From Streptomyces hawaiiensis (GTDB lineage: Bacteria > Actinomycetota > Actinomycetes > Streptomycetales > Streptomycetaceae): DNA of 64,000 bases. The position numbers were made by a program, and so were the translations under genes. How positions within the stretch are numbered: the stretch's first letter is position 1; the number at the start of each line of letters is the position of its first letter. This document shows, piece by piece, positions 22,364 to 30,710 of the stretch. Under the pieces are notes generated by a model, which saw only the letters and a program-made list of their open reading frames with translations, was not told where the DNA came from and made no database searches. The stretch covers positions 4,712,001 to 4,776,000 of the forward strand of contig NZ_CP021978.1 in the NCBI RefSeq assembly GCF_004803895.1, read 5' to 3'.

Positions 22364-23188
22364 TCAGGCCTTGCGGGCCCGGACCGAGTACATCAGCGGA
22401 ATCCGCGGCCGGCCCGCCGGAAAGCGGAAGTAGCCGTCCCGCTGCTCGAAGCTCCCGAACCGCCGGAACACCGACACGTCGTGCTCGTGCAGGAACTCGA
22501 TCCGCAACCCGGCCGCAGCGATCGCCGAGACGACCTCGCCGACCGGATGCTGCCACTCGACCCGTCGGCTGTGCGTGAAGTCGGCACCCTCGGCCGCGTA
22601 CGACCCCGGGCTCTCCTCGACCCAGGCGTCACGGGCGAAGTAGTCGTGCGTGATCCGCGAGCCGGTCTCGTCGTCGAGGACGTCGGTGAGCGGGTGGAAC
22701 TCGGAGAGGTAGAGGAACCCGCCGGGCGCTATCAGCGACGCGACGGTCTCGGCCCAGCGCCCGATGTCGGGCAGCCAGCACAGCGCGCCGACGCCGGTGT
22801 ACACGATGTCGTACGACGGGTCCGCGACCGCGGCCGCCGCGTCGTACACGTCCGCCGCGACGAACGCCGCCCGCTCCGGGCCGAGACCGAGGTCCCGCGC
22901 GAGCCCGCGGGCCGTGTCGATCGCGGGTTCGGAGAAGTCGAGCCCGACGACCCGGGCCGCGCCGTGCCGTGCCCAGGACAGGGTGTCGAGGCCGATGTGG
23001 CACTGGAGGTGCAGCAGAGAGCGGTCGCCGACCTCCCCGACCTCGGCGAGCTCGAAGTCGCGCAAGGGGTCCTGACCGGCCCGGAAGGCGTCGAGATCGT
23101 AGTAGTCACCGGCGACGTGCAGGGGGACCCGCTCGTCCCAGTGGGTGCGGTTGGCCTCGTTCCAGTCGGCCGGGGTGGGGGAGTACAA
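22364..23188 (-). CDS. Class I SAM-dependent methyltransferase
   Basis: 274 residues. SAM motif I is LLHLQCHIGLDTLSWA, motif II VVGLDFSEPAID, followed by DIVYTGVGALCWLPD. This matches the class I methyltransferases of unknown substrate that are common in Streptomyces. A TTG start (complement of 23186-23188) preceded by GGAG was chosen, giving MYSPTPADWNEANR. It is divergent from the S9 peptidase gene, about 100 bp apart. Confidence 0.85.
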   Translation of the reverse strand: MYSPTPADWNEANRTHWDERVPLHVAGDYYDLDAFRAGQDPLRDFELAEVGEVGDRSLLHLQCHIGLDTLSWARHGAARVVGLDFSEPAIDTARGLARDLGLGPERAAFVAADVYDAAAAVADPSYDIVYTGVGALCWLPDIGRWAETVASLIAPGGFLYLSEFHPLTDVLDDETGSRITHDYFARDAWVEESPGSYAAEGADFTHSRRVEWQHPVGEVVSAIAAAGLRIEFLHEHDVSVFRRFGSFEQRDGYFRFPAGRPRIPLMYSVRARKA

Positions 23189-23289
23189 GGGTGCGACTCC
23201 TGACCTGCTCGGAGGGGGACCGGTGGAGGTTATCCACAGGCTGGGGACCTCGCCGGCGAATTGTCGGCCGGGGCGGGCAGTATGGGGCC

Positions 23290-25158
23290 ATGACTGAGAG
23301 CAACGGGTCCGACGCACGCGATCAGCGGGACCAGCACGAGCAGGCGGTACAGGCGGGACAGCAGGAGCGGATGCCGGAGTGGGAGAAGCGCTTTCGGGCG
23401 CCCCGGGTCTCCCTGCCCGACTGGGCGGAGGACGCGCCGGACCGCTCCCTGTTCGTCTCGAACGCGACCGGGACGTACGAGCTGTACGCCTGGGACCGGT
23501 CGACAGGCGAGCAGCGCCAGGTGACGGACCGGCCGAACGGCACGACGGACGGCGTGCTGTCCCCGGACGGCGCGTGGATCTGGTGGTTCGACGACAAGGA
23601 CGGCGACGAGTTCGGCGTGTGGCGCCGCCAGCCCTTCGCGGGCGGCGCGGACGAACCGGCCGCCGAGGACCTGGACGCCTCCTACCCGGCGGGCCTCGCC
23701 CTCGGCCGTGACGGGCGTACGGCGGTCGTGGGCCGCTCCACGGACGAGGACGGCACCACCATTCACCTCGTCCGCACCGGCGAGGAACCGGTGGAGATCT
23801 ACCGCCACCGCGAGTCGGCCGGCGTCGGCGACCTCTCCCGCGACGGCTCGCTCATCGCCATCGAGCACACCGAGCACGGCGACGCGATGCACTCCGCGCT
23901 GCGCGTCCTGCGTCCCGACGGCACGGCGGTCGCCGACCTCGACGACACCGAGGGCGGCACCCGCGAGCTGGGCCTGGAGGTCCTCGGCTTCGCCCCCGTC
24001 GACGGCGACACGCGCCTGCTCATCGGCCACCAGCGCCGCGGCCGCTGGGAGCCCCTGGTGTGGGACGTGGCCACCGGCGAGGAGACGGACCTGGCGCTGG
24101 AGCTGCCGGGCGACGTCAGCGCCGAGTGGTACCCGGACGGCAGCGGCCTGCTCATCGCGCACGGCTTCGAGGCCCGCAGCGAACTGTTCCGCTACGACCT
24201 GGCGAGCCGCGCCCTGGCGGAGATCCCGACCCCGCCCGGCACGGTGTCCGGTGCGACGGCCCGGCCCGACGGCAGCGTGGAGTACCTGTGGTCCTCGGCG
24301 GCCGAGCCGTCGGCGGTCCGCTCCACGACGGGCGGTGTCGTGCTCGACCCGCCCGGCATGAAGTCGCCCGGCTCGGTGCCGGTGGAGGACGTGTGGGTGG
24401 ACGGGCCGGGAGGCCGCATCCACGCCCTCGTCCAGAAGCCGCAGGGCACCACCGGGCCGCTTCCCACGGTCTTCGACATCCACGGCGGCCCCACCTGGCA
24501 CGACAGCGACTCCTTCGCGGCCGGCCCGGCGGCCTGGGTCGACCACGGATACGCGGTGATCCGTGTCAACTACCGCGGCTCCACGGGCTACGGCCGTGCC
24601 TGGACGGACGCCCTGAAGCACCGCGTCGGCCTCATCGAGCTCGAGGACATCGCCGCGGTCCGCGCATGGGCCGTCGACTCCGGCCTCGCCGACCCCGACC
24701 GCCTCGTCCTCACCGGCGGCTCCTGGGGCGGCTACCTCACCCTCCTCGGCCTCGGCGTCCAGCCCGACGCGTGGACCCTCGGCATCGCGGCGGTCCCCGT
24801 CGCCGACTACGTCACGGCGTACCACGACGAGATGGAAGCGCTGAAGGCGATGGACCGCACGCTCCTGGGCGGCACCCCCGAGGAGGTCCCCGACCGCTTC
24901 GAGGCCTCGTCCCCCCTCACCTACGTCGACCAGGTCAAGGCCCCGGTCTACATCTCGGCCGGCGTCAACGACCCGCGCTGCCCGATCCGCCAGATCGAGA
25001 ACTACGTCAAGCGCCTGGAGGCGCGAGGCGCGGTCCACGAGGTCTACCGCTACGACGCCGGTCACGGCTCCCTGGTGGTGGACGAGCGGATCAAGCAGGT
25101 GCGGCTGGAACTGGAGTTCGCGGAGCGGCACTTGAGGGGGGTGTCGGGCGCCCAGTAG
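23290..25158 (+). CDS. S9 family peptidase (acylaminoacyl-peptidase-like)
   Basis: 622 residues; the ATG at 23290 is chosen over a longer frame that overlaps the methyltransferase. The N-terminal beta-propeller (about 60-370) precedes an alpha/beta-hydrolase domain. Its triad is Ser478 (GGSWGGYL), Asp561 (GVNDPRCP) and His592 (DAGHGS). S9 enzymes cleave short peptides, often removing acylated N-terminal residues. There is no signal peptide, so it is cytosolic. Confidence 0.93.
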   Translation: MTESNGSDARDQRDQHEQAVQAGQQERMPEWEKRFRAPRVSLPDWAEDAPDRSLFVSNATGTYELYAWDRSTGEQRQVTDRPNGTTDGVLSPDGAWIWWFDDKDGDEFGVWRRQPFAGGADEPAAEDLDASYPAGLALGRDGRTAVVGRSTDEDGTTIHLVRTGEEPVEIYRHRESAGVGDLSRDGSLIAIEHTEHGDAMHSALRVLRPDGTAVADLDDTEGGTRELGLEVLGFAPVDGDTRLLIGHQRRGRWEPLVWDVATGEETDLALELPGDVSAEWYPDGSGLLIAHGFEARSELFRYDLASRALAEIPTPPGTVSGATARPDGSVEYLWSSAAEPSAVRSTTGGVVLDPPGMKSPGSVPVEDVWVDGPGGRIHALVQKPQGTTGPLPTVFDIHGGPTWHDSDSFAAGPAAWVDHGYAVIRVNYRGSTGYGRAWTDALKHRVGLIELEDIAAVRAWAVDSGLADPDRLVLTGGSWGGYLTLLGLGVQPDAWTLGIAAVPVADYVTAYHDEMEALKAMDRTLLGGTPEEVPDRFEASSPLTYVDQVKAPVYISAGVNDPRCPIRQIENYVKRLEARGAVHEVYRYDAGHGSLVVDERIKQVRLELEFAERHLRGVSGAQ

Positions 25159-25208
25159 TTCGGGGGGTGGGGGGTGGTTCGGCGGCTGCGGGTGCGTCGT
25201 GGCTGATC

Positions 25209-25224
25209 GCGCGGTTCCCCGCGC
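25209..25224 (+). repeat. Short palindromic interspersed element (terminator-like)
   Basis: The hairpin GCGCGG-TTCC-CCGCGC is followed by CCCCGTGGGG. This palindrome type is very frequent in Streptomyces intergenic DNA. Here it lies 50 bp after the peptidase gene and could terminate it. Confidence 0.55.
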
Positions 25225-25241
25225 CCCGTGGGGCGTTGATC

Positions 25242-25260
25242 CGCGGGCAGTCGTGCCGCT
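25242..25260 (+). repeat. Interspersed repeat copy 2
   Basis: CGCGGGCAGTCGTGCCGCT matches the copy at 21376-21394 at 17 of 19 positions and lies just after the short palindrome. Confidence 0.55.
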
Positions 25261-25355
25261 GGTCGGCACCCCGTGGCGCCGGGTTGCGCGAACGCCCCGG
25301 GCCCGGCACCAACGCCGGGCACCTTGTGACGCCGAGCCGTGAACACCGCTCGGCG

Positions 25356-27296
25356 TCACGCCCCGGCCCGCTCCCGCCGCCTGCGCCCCAGCAGCTCCGC
25401 AAGCCCCCGCCGAGTCGCCGCCAGCACGACCCGGTCCCCGGCCCCCAGCACATACGTAGGAGGCAGATCCCACACCAGCCCCGACGCCGCCGCGCCGTCC
25501 TCCTCCGCGCCCTCCCCGTCACCCCGCCGCACCCCGGAGGGTGCCGTATTGAGCGCCAGCACGCGCCAGGCCCCTGCCCGGAACGCCTCCCCGACCGTCC
25601 GCCCCTCCAGCTGCGGATGCCCGGCCACCTCCACCTCCGCGAACAGCAGCACCCGCCGCTCCACCGGAATCGCCCCCAGGATCTGCCGCCCCATCATCGC
25701 CCCGGCGAACGCGGGCGCGGCCAGATGCGACACACTCCGGCTCCGCGTGAGGGCGAACGGATGCGCGGCCCGCAGCGTGCGGTACACGGCCGTCGCGAAG
25801 TCGTCGTCGTACAGCCGCAGCACGACCCGCAGATCGGGCCGTACGGACCGCGCGTACAGCGAGGCCTCCAGGTTCGTGGTGTCCGCGCTGGTCAGCGCCA
25901 GGAGCGCATGCGCACGGTGGATCTTCGCGGCCTCCAGCACCCCCTCCTGCGTGACGTCCCCGAGCACCACCGGCACCCGCAGCCGCCGCGCCGTGGCCAT
26001 CCCCCGCGCGTCCGGATCGGACTCCACGCACACCACGGGAATGTGCATCTCCCGCAGCCGCGTCAGCACCCGCGTCCCGATCTTGCCGAGCCCGAGCAGC
26101 ACCACATGCCCGCCGAGCCCCCGTGGCGGCTTGCGCAGCGCGGACGCGCTGCGGAACGTGCCGAGCGCTTCCAGTACCGCCGCCAGCAGCACCGGCAGCA
26201 GCAGCAACCCGACCAGCCCGGACAGCAGTTGCAGCACCTGTTCGCCGGTCGACTCGTGGAACGCGGGATCGTTGATGCCGAAGAGATCGAGCAGCGTGAC
26301 GTACGTCGCGTACAGCGGATGTTCCCCGGTCACGATCATCAACGCGACGGCGAGGGCCAGCACACACCCCACCAGCCCGGCCAGCGACCACCGCAGCCGC
26401 CGCGAGAACAGTGAGGCGAGCGGCGGCACACCACCCCGCCCGGCGGCCAGGGCCGGCCCGGAGTACGACACCTGCTCCAGGACCACGGTGCCGCGCCCGG
26501 TCGCCGACGCCACCGCCGCCTCGTCCGGCAGCAGCTGCGGCCCGTGCTCCCCGCTGCCCTCGGAACCATCGGCCCCGGCCGGGTCGTTGCTCGTCGCGGA
26601 CAGCAGCGCCAGCGTGCACAGCCCCGGGTCGGCCACTTCGCCCGGCCGCGGCGGCTGCCGTTCCACCGCACGCAGCACGATTCCTTCCGCCTGGACGATC
26701 TTGCTGGTGCCGACGAGGGCGGTGGCGGCCAGCGCGGGCGCGGCCGTGTCGGCGTCGGACAGGACCGTCGTCGACGTGTCGAGACCCGCTGCCTGCCCGT
26801 CCCCCGAGGCGACGGCAGCGGTCTGGTCCAGCAGTTCCTCGATGTGCTGCCCCAGCCGCCGGTTGTAGAGCCGGAGTACGAGGCGCAGGCGGGGGTTGAG
26901 CCGGCGGGCGGTGAGCGCGGCACGGATGTTGGTCTCGTCGTCGTCGTAGACGAGCGCCAGCGCCGCCGCACGGTCGGCGCCGGCCTCGGTGAGCACCGCC
27001 TCGGTGACCTCGGCGGCCTCGACGACCTGTTCGTTCGTGGCCGGTTCACCGCCGGCGCCGGTCCGGTTGACGGCCGCGTTCACGACCCGGTCGAGCAGCG
27101 CCGCCGAGGCGGCCCGGGCCCGCCCGACCACGGGCTGACGCACCCGTCTGCCCGAGGGCGGTACGACGAGCGTGACCTGCTCGGCGTAGACACCGCGGAG
27201 TTCGGCGGCCAGCCGGTGCGCGAGCCCGTCGTCACCGCACACGATCATGTGCGTGGCCGGATCACTCGGATGACCTTGGTTCGGAACGCTCCCCAC
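25356..27296 (-). CDS. Two-RCK (TrkA-N) channel-like membrane protein
   Basis: 646 residues. An N-terminal NAD-binding RCK/TrkA-N domain (MIVCGDDGLAHRLAAEL) is followed by a membrane core with hydrophobic segments near 305-325 and 360-385. A second RCK domain (VVLLGLGKIGTRVLTRL, about residue 400) and a C-terminal RCK-C-like domain complete it. This is the layout of CASTOR/POLLUX-like ion channel proteins. The pore helix is not obvious between the two hydrophobic segments, so transport activity is inferred. It lies divergently from the permease gene, 53 bp apart. Confidence 0.85.
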   Translation of the reverse strand: MGSVPNQGHPSDPATHMIVCGDDGLAHRLAAELRGVYAEQVTLVVPPSGRRVRQPVVGRARAASAALLDRVVNAAVNRTGAGGEPATNEQVVEAAEVTEAVLTEAGADRAAALALVYDDDETNIRAALTARRLNPRLRLVLRLYNRRLGQHIEELLDQTAAVASGDGQAAGLDTSTTVLSDADTAAPALAATALVGTSKIVQAEGIVLRAVERQPPRPGEVADPGLCTLALLSATSNDPAGADGSEGSGEHGPQLLPDEAAVASATGRGTVVLEQVSYSGPALAAGRGGVPPLASLFSRRLRWSLAGLVGCVLALAVALMIVTGEHPLYATYVTLLDLFGINDPAFHESTGEQVLQLLSGLVGLLLLPVLLAAVLEALGTFRSASALRKPPRGLGGHVVLLGLGKIGTRVLTRLREMHIPVVCVESDPDARGMATARRLRVPVVLGDVTQEGVLEAAKIHRAHALLALTSADTTNLEASLYARSVRPDLRVVLRLYDDDFATAVYRTLRAAHPFALTRSRSVSHLAAPAFAGAMMGRQILGAIPVERRVLLFAEVEVAGHPQLEGRTVGEAFRAGAWRVLALNTAPSGVRRGDGEGAEEDGAAASGLVWDLPPTYVLGAGDRVVLAATRRGLAELLGRRRRERAGA

Positions 27297-27349
27297 GAGG
27301 AGAAGACTGCCTCACCGGGTCGACCGGTTCCAGAAGGGGACGGTGTGGT

Positions 27350-28501
27350 GTGAACGCCCGGCCGTCGCCGTCCGTACGCAAGGGGAGGGAATGGGGAATG
27401 CCCTCGCGCACCACCGGAGGTACCGGGCCCGTGGCCATCACGAAGACCGCCCCGCAGGACGACGCCGAGCACGGGGACACCGAGGCGGACGGCGGTGCGG
27501 AAGAGAGCCGTGTGGAACAGGGCGGCAGGGAAGAGGGCGGCGCGGAAGAGGGCCGGCATCTCAACTCCCCCCTCCTCCTCACCCTTCTGCTGCTCACGGC
27601 GGTGATGTTCCAGGACCCGATCCGCGGGGCCCTGGCCGCACCGGTGATGCAGAGCTGGATGACGGTGTTCGTCGCGGTCATGGTCCAGGCGCTGCCGTTC
27701 CTGGTGCTCGGTGTGCTGCTGTCGGCGGCGATCGCGGTGTTCGTGCCGCCGTCGTTCTTCGCCCGGGCCCTGCCCAAGCGCCCGGCCCTGGCGGTCCCGG
27801 TCGCGGGCGCGGCCGGCGCGGTACTGCCGGGCTGCGAGTGCGCGTCCGTGCCGGTCGCCGGAGCCCTGGTCCGCCGAGGGGTCACACCGGCGGCGGCCCT
27901 GGCCTTCCTCCTCTCGGCACCCGCCATCAACCCGATCGTGCTGACGGCGACGGCCGTGGCGTTCCCCGGCAACCCCGAAATGGTGCCGGCCCGCTTCGTC
28001 GCGAGTCTGCTGGTGGCCTGCTCGATGGGCTGGCTCTGGCACCGCCTCGGCCGCACGGACTGGCTCCGCCTGCCGGCCCGCGCGTCGTACGAGGGTCAGC
28101 GCAAGGGGCCGGCCTTCTGGGGCTCGGTCCGCCACGACGTGACGCACGCCGGCGGTTTCCTGGTGATCGGCGCGATGGCCGCGGCGACCCTGAAGGCCGT
28201 GGTCCCGGCGCAATGGCTGAGCCTCGCGGCCGGCCACCCCGTGCTGTCGGTCCTGGTCCTCGCGGTCCTGGCCGTCCTGCTCTCCATCTGCTCGGAGGCG
28301 GACGCGTTCGTGGCGGCGTCCCTGACCCAGTTCTCCCTGACGGCCCGTCTGACCTTCCTGGTCGTCGGCCCCATGATCGACCTGAAGCTCTTCGCGATGC
28401 AGGCGGGCACCTTCGGCCGTGCCTTCGCGCTGCGCTTCGCCCCCGCGACCTTCGCCCTGGCCGTCGTCGTATCGGCCCTGACCGGAACGGTCCTGCTGTG
28501 A
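27350..28501 (+). CDS. Permease of the UPF0718/DUF318 (YraQ/ArsP) family
   Basis: 383 residues. After a polar acidic N-terminus of about 70 residues there are eight or so transmembrane segments. These include the family motif GCECASVPVAGALVRRG and a second half with ICSEADAFVAASL, both with conserved Cys. Family members export metal or metalloid compounds. The start may be GTG 27350 (AGAAGGGG upstream), ATG 27398 or GTG 27431. It overlaps the next gene by 4 nt. Confidence 0.88.
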   Translation: MNARPSPSVRKGREWGMPSRTTGGTGPVAITKTAPQDDAEHGDTEADGGAEESRVEQGGREEGGAEEGRHLNSPLLLTLLLLTAVMFQDPIRGALAAPVMQSWMTVFVAVMVQALPFLVLGVLLSAAIAVFVPPSFFARALPKRPALAVPVAGAAGAVLPGCECASVPVAGALVRRGVTPAAALAFLLSAPAINPIVLTATAVAFPGNPEMVPARFVASLLVACSMGWLWHRLGRTDWLRLPARASYEGQRKGPAFWGSVRHDVTHAGGFLVIGAMAAATLKAVVPAQWLSLAAGHPVLSVLVLAVLAVLLSICSEADAFVAASLTQFSLTARLTFLVVGPMIDLKLFAMQAGTFGRAFALRFAPATFALAVVVSALTGTVLL

Positions 28502-29214
28502 ACCGCCTGGCCCAGACGGCCCTCCTCTTCCTGCTCGGCGCGACCCTCCTGCACGCCGGCGCGACCGACCTCTACCTGCGCTACGTCAAGGAGGGCCTGC
28601 GCCCCCTGGTCCTCCTGGCAGGCGCGGTCCTCATCACCACGGCGGCCGCGACCCTCTGGTACGACCGCCGCACCCCCGCCCACGACCACGACCATCAGCA
28701 CCGCGAGCCCCGCGTCTCCTGGCTCCTCACGCTCCCGGTCCTCGCCCTGATCCTGGTCGCCCCGCCGGCCCTGGGCTCCTACAGCGCGGCGCACACCGGC
28801 ACGGCCCTGACGAAACCCTTCGGCTTCCCGGCCCTCCCCACCGGCGGCGACGCACCGCTGCGCCTCGCCGTGGCCGACTACGCCGGCCGCGCGATCTACG
28901 ACGACGGCCGCTCCCTCCACGACCGCGAGCTGAAGATCACCGGCTTCGTCACCCTGGACCGGAAGGGCACCCCCTACCTGGTCCGCATGGGCCTCAACTG
29001 CTGCGCGGCCGACGCCCAGCCGGTCAAGATCGCCCTGACGGGCGACATCCCCCCGGTTCTGCGACCGGACACCTGGCTGGAGATCACCGGCACCTACACC
29101 CCCCGCCGCACGAAGGACCCCGTCAACAACGGTCCGATCCCGTACCTGGAGGTGACGACGGCCAGACCGGTGCCCACCCCGCACGACCCGTACGACGAGA
29201 CCTGGAACACCTGA
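28498..29214 (+). CDS. TIGR03943-family membrane protein
   Basis: 238 residues. Two or three N-terminal transmembrane helices are separated by a His-rich loop (PAHDHDHQHRE). A periplasmic-type domain follows (ITGFVTLDRKGTPYLVRM, NCCAADAQ). TIGR03943 proteins always accompany YraQ-like permeases and, with the His-rich loop, suggest a metal-handling pair. The GTG start overlaps the permease stop (GTGA). Confidence 0.88.
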   Translation: MNRLAQTALLFLLGATLLHAGATDLYLRYVKEGLRPLVLLAGAVLITTAAATLWYDRRTPAHDHDHQHREPRVSWLLTLPVLALILVAPPALGSYSAAHTGTALTKPFGFPALPTGGDAPLRLAVADYAGRAIYDDGRSLHDRELKITGFVTLDRKGTPYLVRMGLNCCAADAQPVKIALTGDIPPVLRPDTWLEITGTYTPRRTKDPVNNGPIPYLEVTTARPVPTPHDPYDETWNT

Positions 29215-29278
29215 ACTGCGGTGTAGCACGGCCTTGTTGGGGTACCCGGGAGAAACCGCTGATCAGCGAGGGGTAGGC

Positions 29279-29683
29279 ATGACCACACTCCATGGCGAGC
29301 GCACGGCGGAACTCGACCGGCCGCTCCTGCCGGAGGCGGTCCGCGAGGAGCTGGCGAAGGCCGACCACCGAGCCGGCCTGACCCTGGCCACTCTCGGCGC
29401 GGCCCTGACCGCCCTTCTCACCGCCATCACCGCCGGCGTCATCACCCCCACCCAGTACGCCGCGATCCCCCAACTCCTCCTCTGGACCGGCTGCGCGGCC
29501 TGCGCCCCGTCCTTGGTTCTGCTGAGCCTGGCGAGCCGCCCGGCTCCGACCGCCGACCTCCCACCCCAGTTCCTGAACCGCACGACGTGCACCAGGCACC
29601 GCCGTATACGGCAGGCGATGGGGTGGGGGGCGGTTTTCCTGACGCTGACCTCGGCGGGGACGCTGACGGGAGTGCTCTCCTAG
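29279..29683 (+). CDS. Small two-helix membrane protein (Pycsar-effector-like pattern)
   Basis: 134 residues from the ATG at 29279. A short helix (REELAKADHRAGLTLATLGAAL) runs into the first transmembrane segment, and a second one follows at LLLWTGCAACAPSLVLLSL. A basic stretch (RHRRIRQAM) precedes a last hydrophobic segment. The ADHRAGLTLA helix plus two membrane spans resembles Pycsar-type and related effector modules. This is a resemblance only; no cyclase is adjacent. It marks the left border of the biosynthetic cluster. Confidence 0.6.
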   Translation: MTTLHGERTAELDRPLLPEAVREELAKADHRAGLTLATLGAALTALLTAITAGVITPTQYAAIPQLLLWTGCAACAPSLVLLSLASRPAPTADLPPQFLNRTTCTRHRRIRQAMGWGAVFLTLTSAGTLTGVLS

Positions 29684-29692
29684 CCGGCCCTG

Positions 29693-29721
29693 ACGTCCGA
29701 ACAGCACCCGGCACCGGACGT
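29693..29721. terminator. Hairpin between convergent genes
   Basis: A 7-bp inverted repeat (ACGTCCG 29693-29699, CGGACGT 29715-29721) fills the 38-bp gap between converging genes and probably ends both transcripts. Confidence 0.45.
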
Positions 29722-30660
29722 TCACGCCGCCGGGCTGCCGGCAGGCTGGTCGAAGAGGGCCTTGAGAGCGGCTTCCACGACGGTCACTCCGGCCCGGTCC
29801 TGGGCTTCCGACGTACTGGCGCCCAGATGCGGCGTGGGGGTGACGTTGTCCAGCTCGAAGAGCGGCGACTCGGTGCACGGCTCTCGGCCGAAGACGTCCA
29901 GGGCCGCGCCGGCGATCTGCCCGGAGACCAGCGCGGCGTGGAGAGCCTGCTCGTCGACGATGCCGCCCCGTGCGACGTTGACCAGGAGAGCCGTGGGCTT
30001 CATCGCGGCGAGTTCGGCCCGGCCGATGAGCCCGGTGGTCTCCGCGGTCTTGGGCAGGTGGACGGTGATCACGTCCGCACGGCGCAACAGCTCGTCCAGG
30101 GTCAGGAGTTTGACACCGTCCGGGCAAGCATTACCAAGGTGCGGGTCATGGGCCACGATGTCCATGCCGAACGCGGCCATCCGCTCCGCGACCAGCGTGC
30201 CGATACGGCCCAGCCCGATCACGCCGAGGGTCTTCGACGACAGTTCGACGCCCGTGTACCGGGATCGCTCCCAACTGCCCTGCCGCAGAGCTGTTCCCGC
30301 GGGCAGGAGATGGCGTGCCGACGCGAGGATCAGCGCACAGGTCATCTCCGCGGCGGACACCACGTTGGCGGTGGGCGCGTTGGCCACCGCGACACCGCGG
30401 CGGGTGGCGTCCTGGACGTCGACGTTGTCCAGACCGACCCCTGCACGTCCGATGAACCTCAGGCGGGGAGCAGCGTCGAGCACCTCGGCATCGACCCTGG
30501 TCGCGCTGCGTACGAGCAGCGCGTCCGCACTCTCGACGGCGGCCAGCAGCGCCGGGCGGTCCGTGCCGTCACAGTGCCGGACCTCGACGTCGGATCCGAG
30601 GGAGGACAGTGCCACGGGTGAGAGCGGATCGGCGACGAGCACGACGGGTCTGATGTTCAC
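29722..30660 (-). CDS. SerA-like D-3-phosphoglycerate dehydrogenase, short form
   Basis: 312 residues from a GTG at 30660 preceded by AAGGA. The D-2-hydroxyacid dehydrogenase fold has the NAD loop GVIGLGRIGTLVAER, the catalytic Arg loop NVARGGIVDE and His in TPHLGAST. It lacks the C-terminal ACT/ASB regulatory domains of housekeeping SerA, so it should escape serine feedback. In this cluster it likely supplies 3-phosphohydroxypyruvate for O-phosphoserine, the substrate of the SbnA-like enzyme. It is last in the minus-strand regulatory operon, 50 bp after the SARP. Confidence 0.85.
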   Translation of the reverse strand: MNIRPVVLVADPLSPVALSSLGSDVEVRHCDGTDRPALLAAVESADALLVRSATRVDAEVLDAAPRLRFIGRAGVGLDNVDVQDATRRGVAVANAPTANVVSAAEMTCALILASARHLLPAGTALRQGSWERSRYTGVELSSKTLGVIGLGRIGTLVAERMAAFGMDIVAHDPHLGNACPDGVKLLTLDELLRRADVITVHLPKTAETTGLIGRAELAAMKPTALLVNVARGGIVDEQALHAALVSGQIAGAALDVFGREPCTESPLFELDNVTPTPHLGASTSEAQDRAGVTVVEAALKALFDQPAGSPAA

Positions 30661-30710
30661 AGTGATCCTTGGTGGTCTGAGAAGGGATCTTGGGATGACA
30701 GACCGGCCGC

